From positions 1 to 34,815 of the forward strand of contig JASBUR010000062.1 of assembly GCA_030147805.1 (NCBI GenBank): DNA of 34,815 bases, read 5' to 3'. Numbering within the stretch: the stretch's first letter is position 1; the number at the start of each line of letters is the position of its first letter. The position numbers and the translations under genes are program-made. The notes beneath the pieces were generated by a model. It worked only from the letters and a program-made list of their open reading frames with translations, made no database searches and was not told where the DNA came from. Of the stretch, positions 1 through 7,669 are shown piece by piece. Source of the DNA: Sphingomonadaceae bacterium. GTDB taxonomy: Bacteria > Pseudomonadota > Alphaproteobacteria > Sphingomonadales > Sphingomonadaceae.

Positions 1-1262
<1,262 letters not shown>

Positions 1263-1373
1263 GTCGGCTCCCAGGCTGATTTTGCCCCTAGCTAGCGCGC
1301 GCATCGCCACGGGTCGAGCGGAACGCGCAGCGTCGCACCTCGTTGGTAGGGTTCACCACGAGAGGAGCTTCGC

Positions 1374-1652
1374 ATGGCAACCGAGCGCGACGACGAGCAG
1401 AAGACCGCCGAAGAAGCCGCGCGCGGGCTGGCGCCGCGCGGCGACGGCGAGCGCGATGGCGGCCTCGGCGGCAGCCTGGGCGCCGGCCAGTCGGGCGGCG
1501 GCGGCTACCGCAACCAGGACGAGCAGGAGCCGGACGGCGTCGGCGGCCAGTCGCACCAGGGCTATTATGGCGGCGGCCAGATGGCCGACCGCAACTTCGG
1601 CGACACCGACCATTCGGCAGCGAGCAAGGGCAAGGCCAAGGGCCGGTCGTAG
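1374..1652 (+). CDS. Small glycine-rich acidic hypothetical protein (92 aa)
   Basis: The function is unknown. The ATG at 1374 follows a strong AGAGGAG ribosome site, and the protein is rich in Gly, Asp, Glu, Gln and Arg with no hydrophobic segment. It starts MATERDDEQKTAEEAARGLA, then has a Gly/Ser-rich middle (GLGGSLGAGQSGGGGY), an NQDEQEPDG stretch and a basic KGKAKGRS end. The composition suggests an intrinsically disordered cytoplasmic protein, perhaps stress related, but that is inference only. It is transcribed divergently from acs, and the inverted repeat at 1693-1773 lies 40 bases downstream and may end its transcript. The good ribosome site and sensible start make a real gene likely. 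Confidence 0.7.
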   Translation: MATERDDEQKTAEEAARGLAPRGDGERDGGLGGSLGAGQSGGGGYRNQDEQEPDGVGGQSHQGYYGGGQMADRNFGDTDHSAASKGKAKGRS

Positions 1653-1692
1653 GGGCTTTGTGCCTCTCCCTCAGTCGAGCGCCTTCCCCAAG

Positions 1693-1773
1693 CGCTCACG
1701 CTGAGCTTGTCGAAGCGCTGGGTGCACCGCGGCGTCACGGCGGGCTCGCCCTTCGACAGGCTCAGGGTGAGCG
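1693..1773. repeat. REP-like interrupted inverted repeat (23-bp arms)
   Basis: Left arm 1693-1715 contains CTGAGCTTGTCGAAG and right arm 1751-1773 contains CTTCGACAGGCTCAG. The arms are reverse complements at 21 of 23 positions, separated by 35 bases. It sits between convergent genes (ends 1652 and 1808). Palindromes with this core are abundant intergenic repeats in sphingomonads and relatives (established knowledge). It could act as a bidirectional transcript terminator or 3'-end stabiliser. I found no second copy in this window. Confidence 0.85.
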
Positions 1774-1807
1774 CGAAAGGTCGGGCTGTTCGTGAAGCGA
1801 CGAGCCG

Positions 1808-2587
1808 TCAGTCGCGGAAGCTCGGGTCGATGCGGTCGAGCTTGCGCAGCAGCGCCGGCCAGGCGAGCATCTGGTTGAGCATCTTCATGCCCTGGCCCGA
1901 CGACTGGTCCTTGACCTTTTCGGGGGTGCCCTGCGGCGGGTTGTTGAGGTTGTCGCGGCCGGCCGCCAGCATGTGGACCTGCGCCTCGCAGGCGCGCTCG
2001 AGGAAATAGAGGCGCATGAAGGCGTCGGCGACGGTCTCGCCGACGGTCAGCGTGCCGTGGTTGCGGAGGATCATCGCGTTCTTGCTGCCCATGTCGGCGA
2101 CGAGCCGCTCGCGCTCCTCGAGGTCGGTCGCGATGCCTTCATACTCGTGATAGGCGACGTCGTGCTGCGCGATCATCGCGGTCTGCGTGTGCGGCAGCAG
2201 CCCGAAGGCCATCGCGCTCACCGCCTGACCATAGGGCGTGTGCAGATGCATCACCGCATGCGCGTCGTCGCGCGCCATGTGGATCGCCGAATGGATGGTG
2301 AAGCCCGCCGGGTTGGTGAGATAGGGCGTCTCCATCACCGGCGTGCCGTTGGTGTCGATCTTGACGAGGCTCGAGGCGGTGATCTCCTCGAACATCAGGT
2401 TATAGGGGTTGATGAGGAAGTGGTGCTCGGGCCCCGGCACGCGCACCGACAGGTGCGTGAAGATGATGTCGTCCCAGCCGTAGTGCGCAACGAGGCGATA
2501 GGCCGCGGCGAGGTCGACGCGGAGCTTCCACTCCTCTTCGGACACCTGATCGCGGACGTTGGGCGGGCTCTTCAGCGCGGTGGCCAT
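1808..2587 (-). CDS. Class II aldolase/adducin family protein
   Basis: A 259-residue cytoplasmic protein of the zinc-dependent class II aldolase/adducin-head fold. Visible metal ligands are the two His of HAVMHLHTPYG and the His of ILRNHGTLTVG. At the position where fuculose-phosphate aldolase carries its catalytic Glu (SSEWRFH), this protein has PAGFTIH, so the Glu is replaced by Gly. This is common in uncharacterised bacterial members and makes a classical retro-aldol reaction uncertain. The start is placed at the ATG at 2587 (MATALKSPP), because GGAGAAG lies at the right distance; an in-frame ATG at 2656 would add 23 residues without such a site. The gene is divergent from the phosphatase gene at 2741. 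The substrate is unknown. Confidence 0.88.
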   Translation of the reverse strand: MATALKSPPNVRDQVSEEEWKLRVDLAAAYRLVAHYGWDDIIFTHLSVRVPGPEHHFLINPYNLMFEEITASSLVKIDTNGTPVMETPYLTNPAGFTIHSAIHMARDDAHAVMHLHTPYGQAVSAMAFGLLPHTQTAMIAQHDVAYHEYEGIATDLEERERLVADMGSKNAMILRNHGTLTVGETVADAFMRLYFLERACEAQVHMLAAGRDNLNNPPQGTPEKVKDQSSGQGMKMLNQMLAWPALLRKLDRIDPSFRD

Positions 2588-2740
2588 CGGCTCTTCTCCG
2601 GACGATTTTCTCGGCCGCCATAGTGCCTGAGCGGCACTCATTTGCACACCCTCCAATAGGCGAGCCCCGCCGCCGTGGCAGAGCCGTCATAATCGCGGCA
2701 TAGTGAGGGCCGCGACAGAAGGCGTCTGGGGAGTAGGAAC

Positions 2741-4366
2741 ATGATCGATCTGCGGCGCCGGTCGCTGCTGAAGGCCGGCGCGATCGGGACGGGGCTGCTC
2801 GCCGCGCCCGCGGGCGCGATCGGTCCGGTGCGCGACTTCACCCACGGCGTCGCCAGCGGCGAGCCGAGCGCCACCGGCGTGCTGCTGTGGACGCGCTTCG
2901 TGCCGGCGCGCGGCGACGCGGTGCCGCTGTCGTTCGAGGTCGCCGAGGACCCCGGCTTCGGCCGCATCGTCGCGCGCGGCGATACCCTGGCGTCGGCCGA
3001 CAACGATCATTGCGCCAAGCCGCGGGTCGAGGGGCTGACGCCCGACCGCTGGTATTATTATCGCTTCGCCGCTCCCGACGGCGCGCGGTCGATGACCGGG
3101 CGCACGCGGACGCTGCCGCAGGGGCCGACGCGCCAGTTCCGCATCGCCGCCTTCTCCTGCTCGAACAAGCCGTTCGGCTGGTTCAACGCCTATGCGCACG
3201 CCGCGGCGCGCACCGACATCGACCTCGTCGTCCACCTCGGCGACTATTTCTACGAATATGTGCGTGGCGACTATCCGTCCGAAGCGCAGACGGTGCCGGG
3301 CCGGCCGATCGCGCCGGCGGGCGAGACCTGGCAGCTGCAGCATTATCGCGAGCGCTTCGCCAGCTACCGCGACGATCCCGATCTGCAGCGGCTGCACCAG
3401 CTCTACCCCAGCATCCAGATCTGGGACGATCACGAGACCGCCAACGACGCCTGGAAGGACGGCGCGCAGAACCACCAGCCCGAAACCGAGGGGCCGTGGG
3501 AGGTGCGCAAGGCCGCGGCGCGCAAGGCGTTTCGCGAATGGCTGCCGGCGTCGGACGACGACTATGCCGACTATGCGATCGGCGACCTCGTCACGCTGAT
3601 CCGCGTCGACACGCGACTCGCCGGCCGCGACCGGCAGATCGATCTCGGCGCCGCGCTCGCCGGGGCGACCGATACCAGGGCGGCGCTGATCGCGCTGCGC
3701 GACGGCGCCTGGTCGGACCCGAAGCGGCAGATGCTCGGCGCGGCGCAGGAAGGCTGGCTCGCCGACCGGCTCAAGGCCTCGGTAAGATCGGGGGCGCGCT
3801 GGCAGCTGGTGGCACAGCAGGTGCTGGCGGGGGCGGTCTCGACGCCGCCCGACGTCACCGCCGACTGGCTCGGCCCCGACCCGTCGCCTTTCGCCAAGGC
3901 GCGCGTCGGCGCCGGAATCGCCGCGTCGAAGCTCGGGCTGCCGTTCAACTGGGATTCGTGGGGCGGCTATCCCGCGGCACGGGCGCGGATGCTCGGATCG
4001 GCGCAGGCGGCGGGGGCCAATCTGGTCACCATCGCCGGCGACAGCCACAATGGCTGGGCGTTCGACCTCGCCAACGACGGCAAGCCGGCGGGCGTCGAGT
4101 TCGGCACCTGCTCGGTGACGTCGCCGGGGCTCGAGAATTATCTGCGCGCCGCGCCGCCCGAACGCGTGGCCAGCTCGCTGGTCGCCGCCAACCCCGAACT
4201 CAAATGGTGCGACACCTCGAACCGCGGCTACATGGCGTTGAGCTTCACGCCCGACGCGGTGCGCTGCGACTGGCAGCTACTCGACACGGTCCGCACGCGG
4301 TCGACGGCGAGCACGACGCGCAGCGCGATGGTGGCGCACGGCGCACAGCGGCTCACGCTGCTGTGA
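2741..4366 (+). CDS. phoD: PhoD-family alkaline phosphatase/phosphodiesterase, Tat-exported
   Basis: Probably an extracytoplasmic metallo-phosphomonoesterase/diesterase that releases phosphate from organic esters. The N-terminus carries a twin-arginine signal (RRRSLLKAG, residues ~5-13) and a hydrophobic stretch ending in APAGA. Next come the PhoD N-terminal domain (FTHGVASGEPSATGVLLWTR) and the metallophosphatase core: HLGDYFYEY (D168), WDDHETAND (D229, D230, H231), LVAQQVLAG and AGDSHNGWAFD (D434, H436). The length of 541 residues is normal for the family. AGGAAC precedes the ATG. The stop overlaps the GTG start of the next gene by four bases, so the two are probably translated together. 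The symbol reflects the family, not proven orthology to Bacillus PhoD. Confidence 0.93.
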   Translation: MIDLRRRSLLKAGAIGTGLLAAPAGAIGPVRDFTHGVASGEPSATGVLLWTRFVPARGDAVPLSFEVAEDPGFGRIVARGDTLASADNDHCAKPRVEGLTPDRWYYYRFAAPDGARSMTGRTRTLPQGPTRQFRIAAFSCSNKPFGWFNAYAHAAARTDIDLVVHLGDYFYEYVRGDYPSEAQTVPGRPIAPAGETWQLQHYRERFASYRDDPDLQRLHQLYPSIQIWDDHETANDAWKDGAQNHQPETEGPWEVRKAAARKAFREWLPASDDDYADYAIGDLVTLIRVDTRLAGRDRQIDLGAALAGATDTRAALIALRDGAWSDPKRQMLGAAQEGWLADRLKASVRSGARWQLVAQQVLAGAVSTPPDVTADWLGPDPSPFAKARVGAGIAASKLGLPFNWDSWGGYPAARARMLGSAQAAGANLVTIAGDSHNGWAFDLANDGKPAGVEFGTCSVTSPGLENYLRAAPPERVASSLVAANPELKWCDTSNRGYMALSFTPDAVRCDWQLLDTVRTRSTASTTRSAMVAHGAQRLTLL

Positions 4367-5202
4367 CCGGGCTGCGGATCGAGCCAAGCGGCGCGGCGTG
4401 CGGCGCGCGCGTCACCGGTCTCGATCTCCGCCGCCCGCTGCCCGATGCGACGGTCGCCGAATTGCGCGCTGCCTGGGTCGAGCATGCGGTGCTCGCCTTC
4501 CCCGGCCAGCGCATCGACGACGACGATCTCGAACGCTTCACGCTGGCCTTCGGCGCGTTCGGCGACGACCCGTTCATCGCGCCGGTGCCGGGCCGCCGCC
4601 ACGTCATCGCCGTCAGCCGCGCCGCCGACGAGACCGCGCCGCTGTTCGCCGAGAACTGGCACAGCGACTGGAGCTTCCAGGCGGTTCCGCCCGCCGGCAC
4701 CTGCCTGCGGTCGCTGGTGGTGCCGCCGACGGGCGGCGACACGCTGTTCGCCGACCAGCGCGCCGCCTGGGACGCGATGCCCACCGGGCTGCGTGCGCGC
4801 TGCGAAGGGGTGGTCGCGCTGCATTCGGCGGGTACCGCCTATGCGCCCGACGGCTTCTACGGCGCCGGCGACAAGGGCCGCAGCATGGACATTCGGCCGG
4901 CGGAGGAAGCGCGCGCGGTGCAGCGACATCCGCTGATCCGCCGCCACCGCGAGAACGGGCGCGAGGCGATCTACGGCACCGTCGGCTATATCGTCGGGCT
5001 CGAGGGCGCCGAGCAGCCGCAGGCGCTGCTCGCCGAAGTCTACGCCTGGCAGACGCAGGAACGTTTCGTCTACCGCCAGGTCTGGGAGCCCGACATGCTC
5101 ATCATGTGGGACAACCGCTCGGTCCTGCACCGCGCCACCGGCGGCTATGAGGGCCATGCGCGGCTGCTGCACCGCACGACGATCGGCGACACCGTCTTCT
5201 AG
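4363..5202 (+). CDS. TauD/TfdA-family Fe(II)/2-oxoglutarate dioxygenase
   Basis: A 279-residue cytoplasmic oxygenase that should couple 2-oxoglutarate decarboxylation to hydroxylation of a small acid. The iron facial triad is visible: H100 and D102 in NWHSDWSF and the distal H256 in SVLHRATGGY. R271 in LLHRTTIGD fits the 2-oxoglutarate carboxylate anchor. The N-terminus (GLRIEPSGAACGARVTGLDL) matches the family's opening strand. The start is inferred as GTG at 4363 because it sits in a GTGA overlap with the phosphatase stop. A much longer in-frame reading back to 2887 is only a shadow of the phosphatase gene. Substrate classes in the family include taurine, sulfonates, alkyl sulfates and aryloxy-acids; none can be chosen here. 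It ends convergently with the oxidase gene, sharing the bases CTAG. Confidence 0.92.
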   Translation: MTGLRIEPSGAACGARVTGLDLRRPLPDATVAELRAAWVEHAVLAFPGQRIDDDDLERFTLAFGAFGDDPFIAPVPGRRHVIAVSRAADETAPLFAENWHSDWSFQAVPPAGTCLRSLVVPPTGGDTLFADQRAAWDAMPTGLRARCEGVVALHSAGTAYAPDGFYGAGDKGRSMDIRPAEEARAVQRHPLIRRHRENGREAIYGTVGYIVGLEGAEQPQALLAEVYAWQTQERFVYRQVWEPDMLIMWDNRSVLHRATGGYEGHARLLHRTTIGDTVF

Positions 5203-6281
5203 CAGCGAAAGCCGGCGAACAGCGCGCGGTGCGAGGCGAGGATCCGCGCCGCGGTCGCGGGGTCGGGATCGAGCGACCAGTTGCCGGGCTCGAAGGTGCC
5301 GCCGAGGATGATGCCGTCGGGACGCGGGAACATGTAGCCGGCGCTGCCGGTGAAGGCGTAGCGCACCTCGGGCTGCGGCAGCAGGATCGCCAGCTGGCCG
5401 CGCACCGGGCCGAGCTCGCCGTCGCCGAACAGCTGCGCGGCGCCGAGGCCGGTGCAGTTGAACACCAGCTTCTCGGGGAGCGCCGCCAGCTCGGCGGGGC
5501 TGGCGAAGCGGCGGACGGCGATCCGGCCGCCGGCGATCTCGATGTCGCGCTGCAGCTGGCGCAGGAAGCGCCCAGTCTCGACATACATCGTGTCGTAGCG
5601 CGCGACGTCGTCGAGCGGAAAAGGATGGTCGGTGCGCGCGAGCTTGCGCGCGGCGGGGTGGTAGCGGTCGAGCGGGTTCGACGGATCGGGGCCGCCGCCC
5701 TCGGTGTAGGTGGTGAGCCAGCGCACGCCATAATCGTCGCCGACCATGATCTGGAACCGCCGCCAGCTATAGTCGAGCGCCGCGGCGAACTGCGCGCGCC
5801 AGGCAGGCGTGACGGCGCTGTCGCGATAGTGGCCGAACGGGCTCCACTGGCCGCCGGCGATGTTCGAGGTCGTGTCGGGTGGCAGCGCCGCGGTATAGAT
5901 CGTTACCGCAAAGCCCGCCTCCTGGACGAGGCGGGCGGTGGTCAGCCCCATGATGCCGGCGCCGATCACCGCGACGGAGCCGGCGTGGCCCTCGAGGCCG
6001 AGCTGCGTCGCCAGCCGCGACGTGCCCCAGCTCAGGGTGATGCCGGCGCCGCCATGGCCGTAGTTGTGCACGAGGCGGGTGCTGCCGAGCGCCTCGGCGC
6101 GCACGACGAAGCCCGGCGCGCGATAGGGGCGCAGGCCGACGGCGTGGCGGATGACGCGCGAAGCATCGACGTTCACCCGCGGCAGGCAGGCCGGCGCCGA
6201 AGCGGTGCGCGGCGCGGTCGTGGCACAGCCGGGGAGCAGCGCTGCGCTGCCCGCAAGGAAGTGGCGCCGGTCGAGGAGCAT
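5199..6281 (-). CDS. D-amino-acid-oxidase-like FAD oxidoreductase, circularly permuted, Tat/lipoprotein signal
   Basis: A 360-residue flavoprotein related to D-amino-acid/D-aspartate oxidases. Residues 1-19 form a Tat-like lipoprotein signal (RRHFLAG, then LLPGC). Residues ~45-86 hold HAVGLRPYR, LVHNYGHGGAG and SWG, which in ordinary D-amino-acid oxidases form the extreme C-terminus (substrate Arg and FAD-binding loop). Only then comes the Rossmann FAD motif VIGAGIMGL (~106-114), which is normally at residue ~5. It is followed by YTAALPPDTTSNIAGGQW, FNCTGLGA, VRGQLAIL and GGTFEPGNW (~327-335). The protein stops soon after, where the canonical sequence would continue into the GLRP block. So the order is C-terminal module, then N-terminal module. 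The start is the ATG at 6281. It probably acts outside the cytoplasmic membrane, exported folded with FAD. It lies 40 bases downstream of the NTF2-like gene. Confidence 0.9.
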   Translation of the reverse strand: MLLDRRHFLAGSAALLPGCATTAPRTASAPACLPRVNVDASRVIRHAVGLRPYRAPGFVVRAEALGSTRLVHNYGHGGAGITLSWGTSRLATQLGLEGHAGSVAVIGAGIMGLTTARLVQEAGFAVTIYTAALPPDTTSNIAGGQWSPFGHYRDSAVTPAWRAQFAAALDYSWRRFQIMVGDDYGVRWLTTYTEGGGPDPSNPLDRYHPAARKLARTDHPFPLDDVARYDTMYVETGRFLRQLQRDIEIAGGRIAVRRFASPAELAALPEKLVFNCTGLGAAQLFGDGELGPVRGQLAILLPQPEVRYAFTGSAGYMFPRPDGIILGGTFEPGNWSLDPDPATAARILASHRALFAGFRC

Positions 6282-6321
6282 CGCGGCACCTTGGCGGCGG
6301 CGCGCGCGACGCGCAAGCGCG

Positions 6322-6768
6322 TCAGCCCTGCGTCCGCGGCTTCGGCACCCATAGCGCATTGACGATCACCCACCGATCGCCCCAGCGCGCGAGATGGAAA
6401 TAGTCGACGAACCACGGCGTCTCGACGCGCGCGACCGCGGCGTTGCCGTTGACGTCGAGGACGCGCACCGAGCGGTTCCACTCGGCGCGCGGCGTCTTGA
6501 GCGCGCCGTCGCGCGTGAGCTGGACGAGCTCGTCGCGCGTCATCCGGCGCAGCGCCAGCAGTTCGTCGGCGGTGGCGGCGGTCGCCGAGCGCTTGGCGAG
6601 GTCGGGGTGGAGCGAACGCGCGACGCGCGCGGCGTCACCCTCGAGCTGGCCGTCGACATAGTCGTAGCAGGTGGCTTCGATCGCCTTGCGCACGGCGTCG
6701 TCGGCCGTCTGGGCGATCGCGACCGTCGGGATGGCGGCAAAGAGGAGAGCTGCAGAAAGGCGATTCAT
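6322..6768 (-). CDS. Secreted NTF2-like (putative lumazine-binding) protein
   Basis: A 148-residue protein with an N-terminal signal peptide (MNRLSAALLFAAIPTVAIA, cleavage before QTADD). The body fits the small cone-shaped NTF2-like fold of the putative lumazine-binding/DUF4440 type: an N-terminal helix (AIEATCYDYVDGQLEGD), a ARVARSLHPDLAKR segment and C-terminal strands (AVARVETPWFVDYFHLARWG, WVIVNALW). Such proteins often bind or isomerise small ligands, but no catalytic residues can be assigned. It is the gene directly upstream of the permuted oxidase (40-base gap, same strand), so a shared transcript and an extracytoplasmic job together are plausible. The ribosome site is weak (GGAAC). 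Confidence 0.85.
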   Translation of the reverse strand: MNRLSAALLFAAIPTVAIAQTADDAVRKAIEATCYDYVDGQLEGDAARVARSLHPDLAKRSATAATADELLALRRMTRDELVQLTRDGALKTPRAEWNRSVRVLDVNGNAAVARVETPWFVDYFHLARWGDRWVIVNALWVPKPRTQG

Positions 6769-6778
6769 TGGGGTTCCG

Positions 6779-7126
6779 TCATGGAGTGAACGGGCCGCCC
6801 CCTAGGCGAGCGCTCGTCAGCCGTGCCAGCGCCGCTCGACCAGGGTGCGAATGGCGTCGACCAACGCCGGCGCCGCCATGGCCATGATTGTGGACGAGGC
6901 GGGTCGTGCCGAGCGTCTCGGCGCGGACGACGAACCCCGGCGCGCGGTAGGGACGCAAGCCGACGGCGTGGCGGATGACGCGGCCGGGATCGACATCGAC
7001 CGCGGGCAGGCAGCTGGCCGGGGTCGCGACGGCGCGCGGCGTCGCGCAGCCCGGGAGCGCGAGCCCCGCGGCGGCGAGGCCGGTGGCCGCCAGCAGGCGG
7101 CGGCGGTCAAGAAGCGAGTCGCGCAT
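6779..7126 (-). pseudogene. Truncated second copy of the permuted D-amino-acid-oxidase-like gene
   Basis: The first ~86 residues repeat the start of the intact oxidase gene: a RRRLLAATG signal, lipobox-like LALPGC, then VIRHAVGLRPYRAPGFVVRA and a variant HNHGHGGAG (His replacing Tyr). After that the homology stops. The reading frame continues into an arginine-rich unrelated tail to a stop at 6779. The next frame carries a natural-looking helical end (ALVDAIRTLVERRWHG, stop at 6817), possibly the leftover C-terminus of another gene joined by a deletion. The whole FAD Rossmann part is missing, so it cannot be an active oxidase. By hand, 6895-6984 matches 6071-6160 at 80 of 90 bases. It lies 12 bases downstream of the acetyltransferase gene. 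Confidence 0.8.
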
Positions 7127-7138
7127 CGGGCGTCGAGC

Positions 7139-7594
7139 CTAGCCGACCGTGATGTCGAAGTGCATCACCTCTTCGCGCGTCCCGAGCTTTTGGTAGAGCG
7201 CCACCGCCGGATCGTCGCCATAGTCGGCCTGGACGAAGATGACCTCGGCGCCGCGTGCCGCCGCGATGCCGCGCAACGCGTCGATGAGCGCGGTGGCGAT
7301 GCCGCGGCGGCGGTACGCCTCGTCGACGGCAAGATCGTAAATGTAGAATTCGCTGCGCGCCTGCTCGAACTTCTCCAGCTCATAGGCGACGAGGCCGCCG
7401 ACGGGCCGCTCGCCGTCACGCGCCAGCAGCGCGATGACATGCGGCTTCGCCAGCAGCGCGGTGAGATAGGCGTCGTCGGGCGGCGCCGCGGCGTAGGCCG
7501 CCGGATCCTCGAACGCGTCGGCGAACAGCGCATTCAGGTCGCGCAGCGACGCGACGTCGGCGGGGCCGAGGCGGCGGAGAGCGAGCGTCGACAT
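7139..7594 (-). CDS. GNAT acetyltransferase of the AAC(3)-I (aminoglycoside 3-N-acetyltransferase) type
   Basis: A 151-residue cytoplasmic GNAT enzyme. The core motifs are strikingly like AAC(3)-I resistance enzymes: ELEKFEQARSEFYIYDLAV, then the acetyl-CoA pyrophosphate loop RRRGIATALI, then IFVQADYGDDPAVALY and the end KLGTREEVMHFDI. Known AAC(3)-I enzymes acetylate the 3-amino group of gentamicin and related drugs. The last ~70 residues follow that family closely, while the N-terminal 60 residues are more divergent. Length fits. There is no integron attC site or insertion sequence nearby, and composition matches the neighbours, so this looks resident on the chromosome. Actual drug specificity cannot be read from sequence. 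A putative promoter with its -10 six bases before the ATG lies at 7601-7629. Confidence 0.85.
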   Translation of the reverse strand: MSTLALRRLGPADVASLRDLNALFADAFEDPAAYAAAPPDDAYLTALLAKPHVIALLARDGERPVGGLVAYELEKFEQARSEFYIYDLAVDEAYRRRGIATALIDALRGIAAARGAEVIFVQADYGDDPAVALYQKLGTREEVMHFDITVG

Positions 7595-7600
7595 CGCGCG

Positions 7601-7663
7601 ATCCTAGCGCCGGTGGGCCGGCGCCAGAAGCCTCTTGTGGAATCGTTACGGGCACGATAGTAG
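7601..7663. promoter_or_regulatory. Back-to-back putative promoters for the acetyltransferase and the TrmB regulator
   Basis: On the minus strand TTCTGG (7624-7629), a 17-base spacer and TAGGAT (7601-7606) end six bases before the acetyltransferase ATG. On the plus strand TTGTGG (7635-7640), 17 bases and TAGTAG (7658-7663) end six bases before the regulator ATG at 7670; an alternative -10 is GATAGT at 7656-7661. The two -35 elements are five bases apart. A direct repeat TGCAAA-TGCAAA (7665-7676) straddles the regulator start and could be an operator. All are pattern matches of moderate quality. Confidence 0.4.
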
Positions 7664-7669
7664 TTGCAA

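Noticed and set aside
2687..4048. 453-residue minus-strand frame
   Set aside because: Shadow of the PhoD-family gene; no motifs and Arg/Gly-biased composition.
2887..5202. 771-residue open frame spanning the phosphatase and dioxygenase
   Set aside because: Its first two thirds are Arg/Ala-rich out-of-frame reading of the phosphatase gene; only the part from 4363 is a real protein.
7139..7594. Resistance gene on a mobile cassette
   Set aside because: No attC, integrase, insertion sequence or composition shift flanks the gene.
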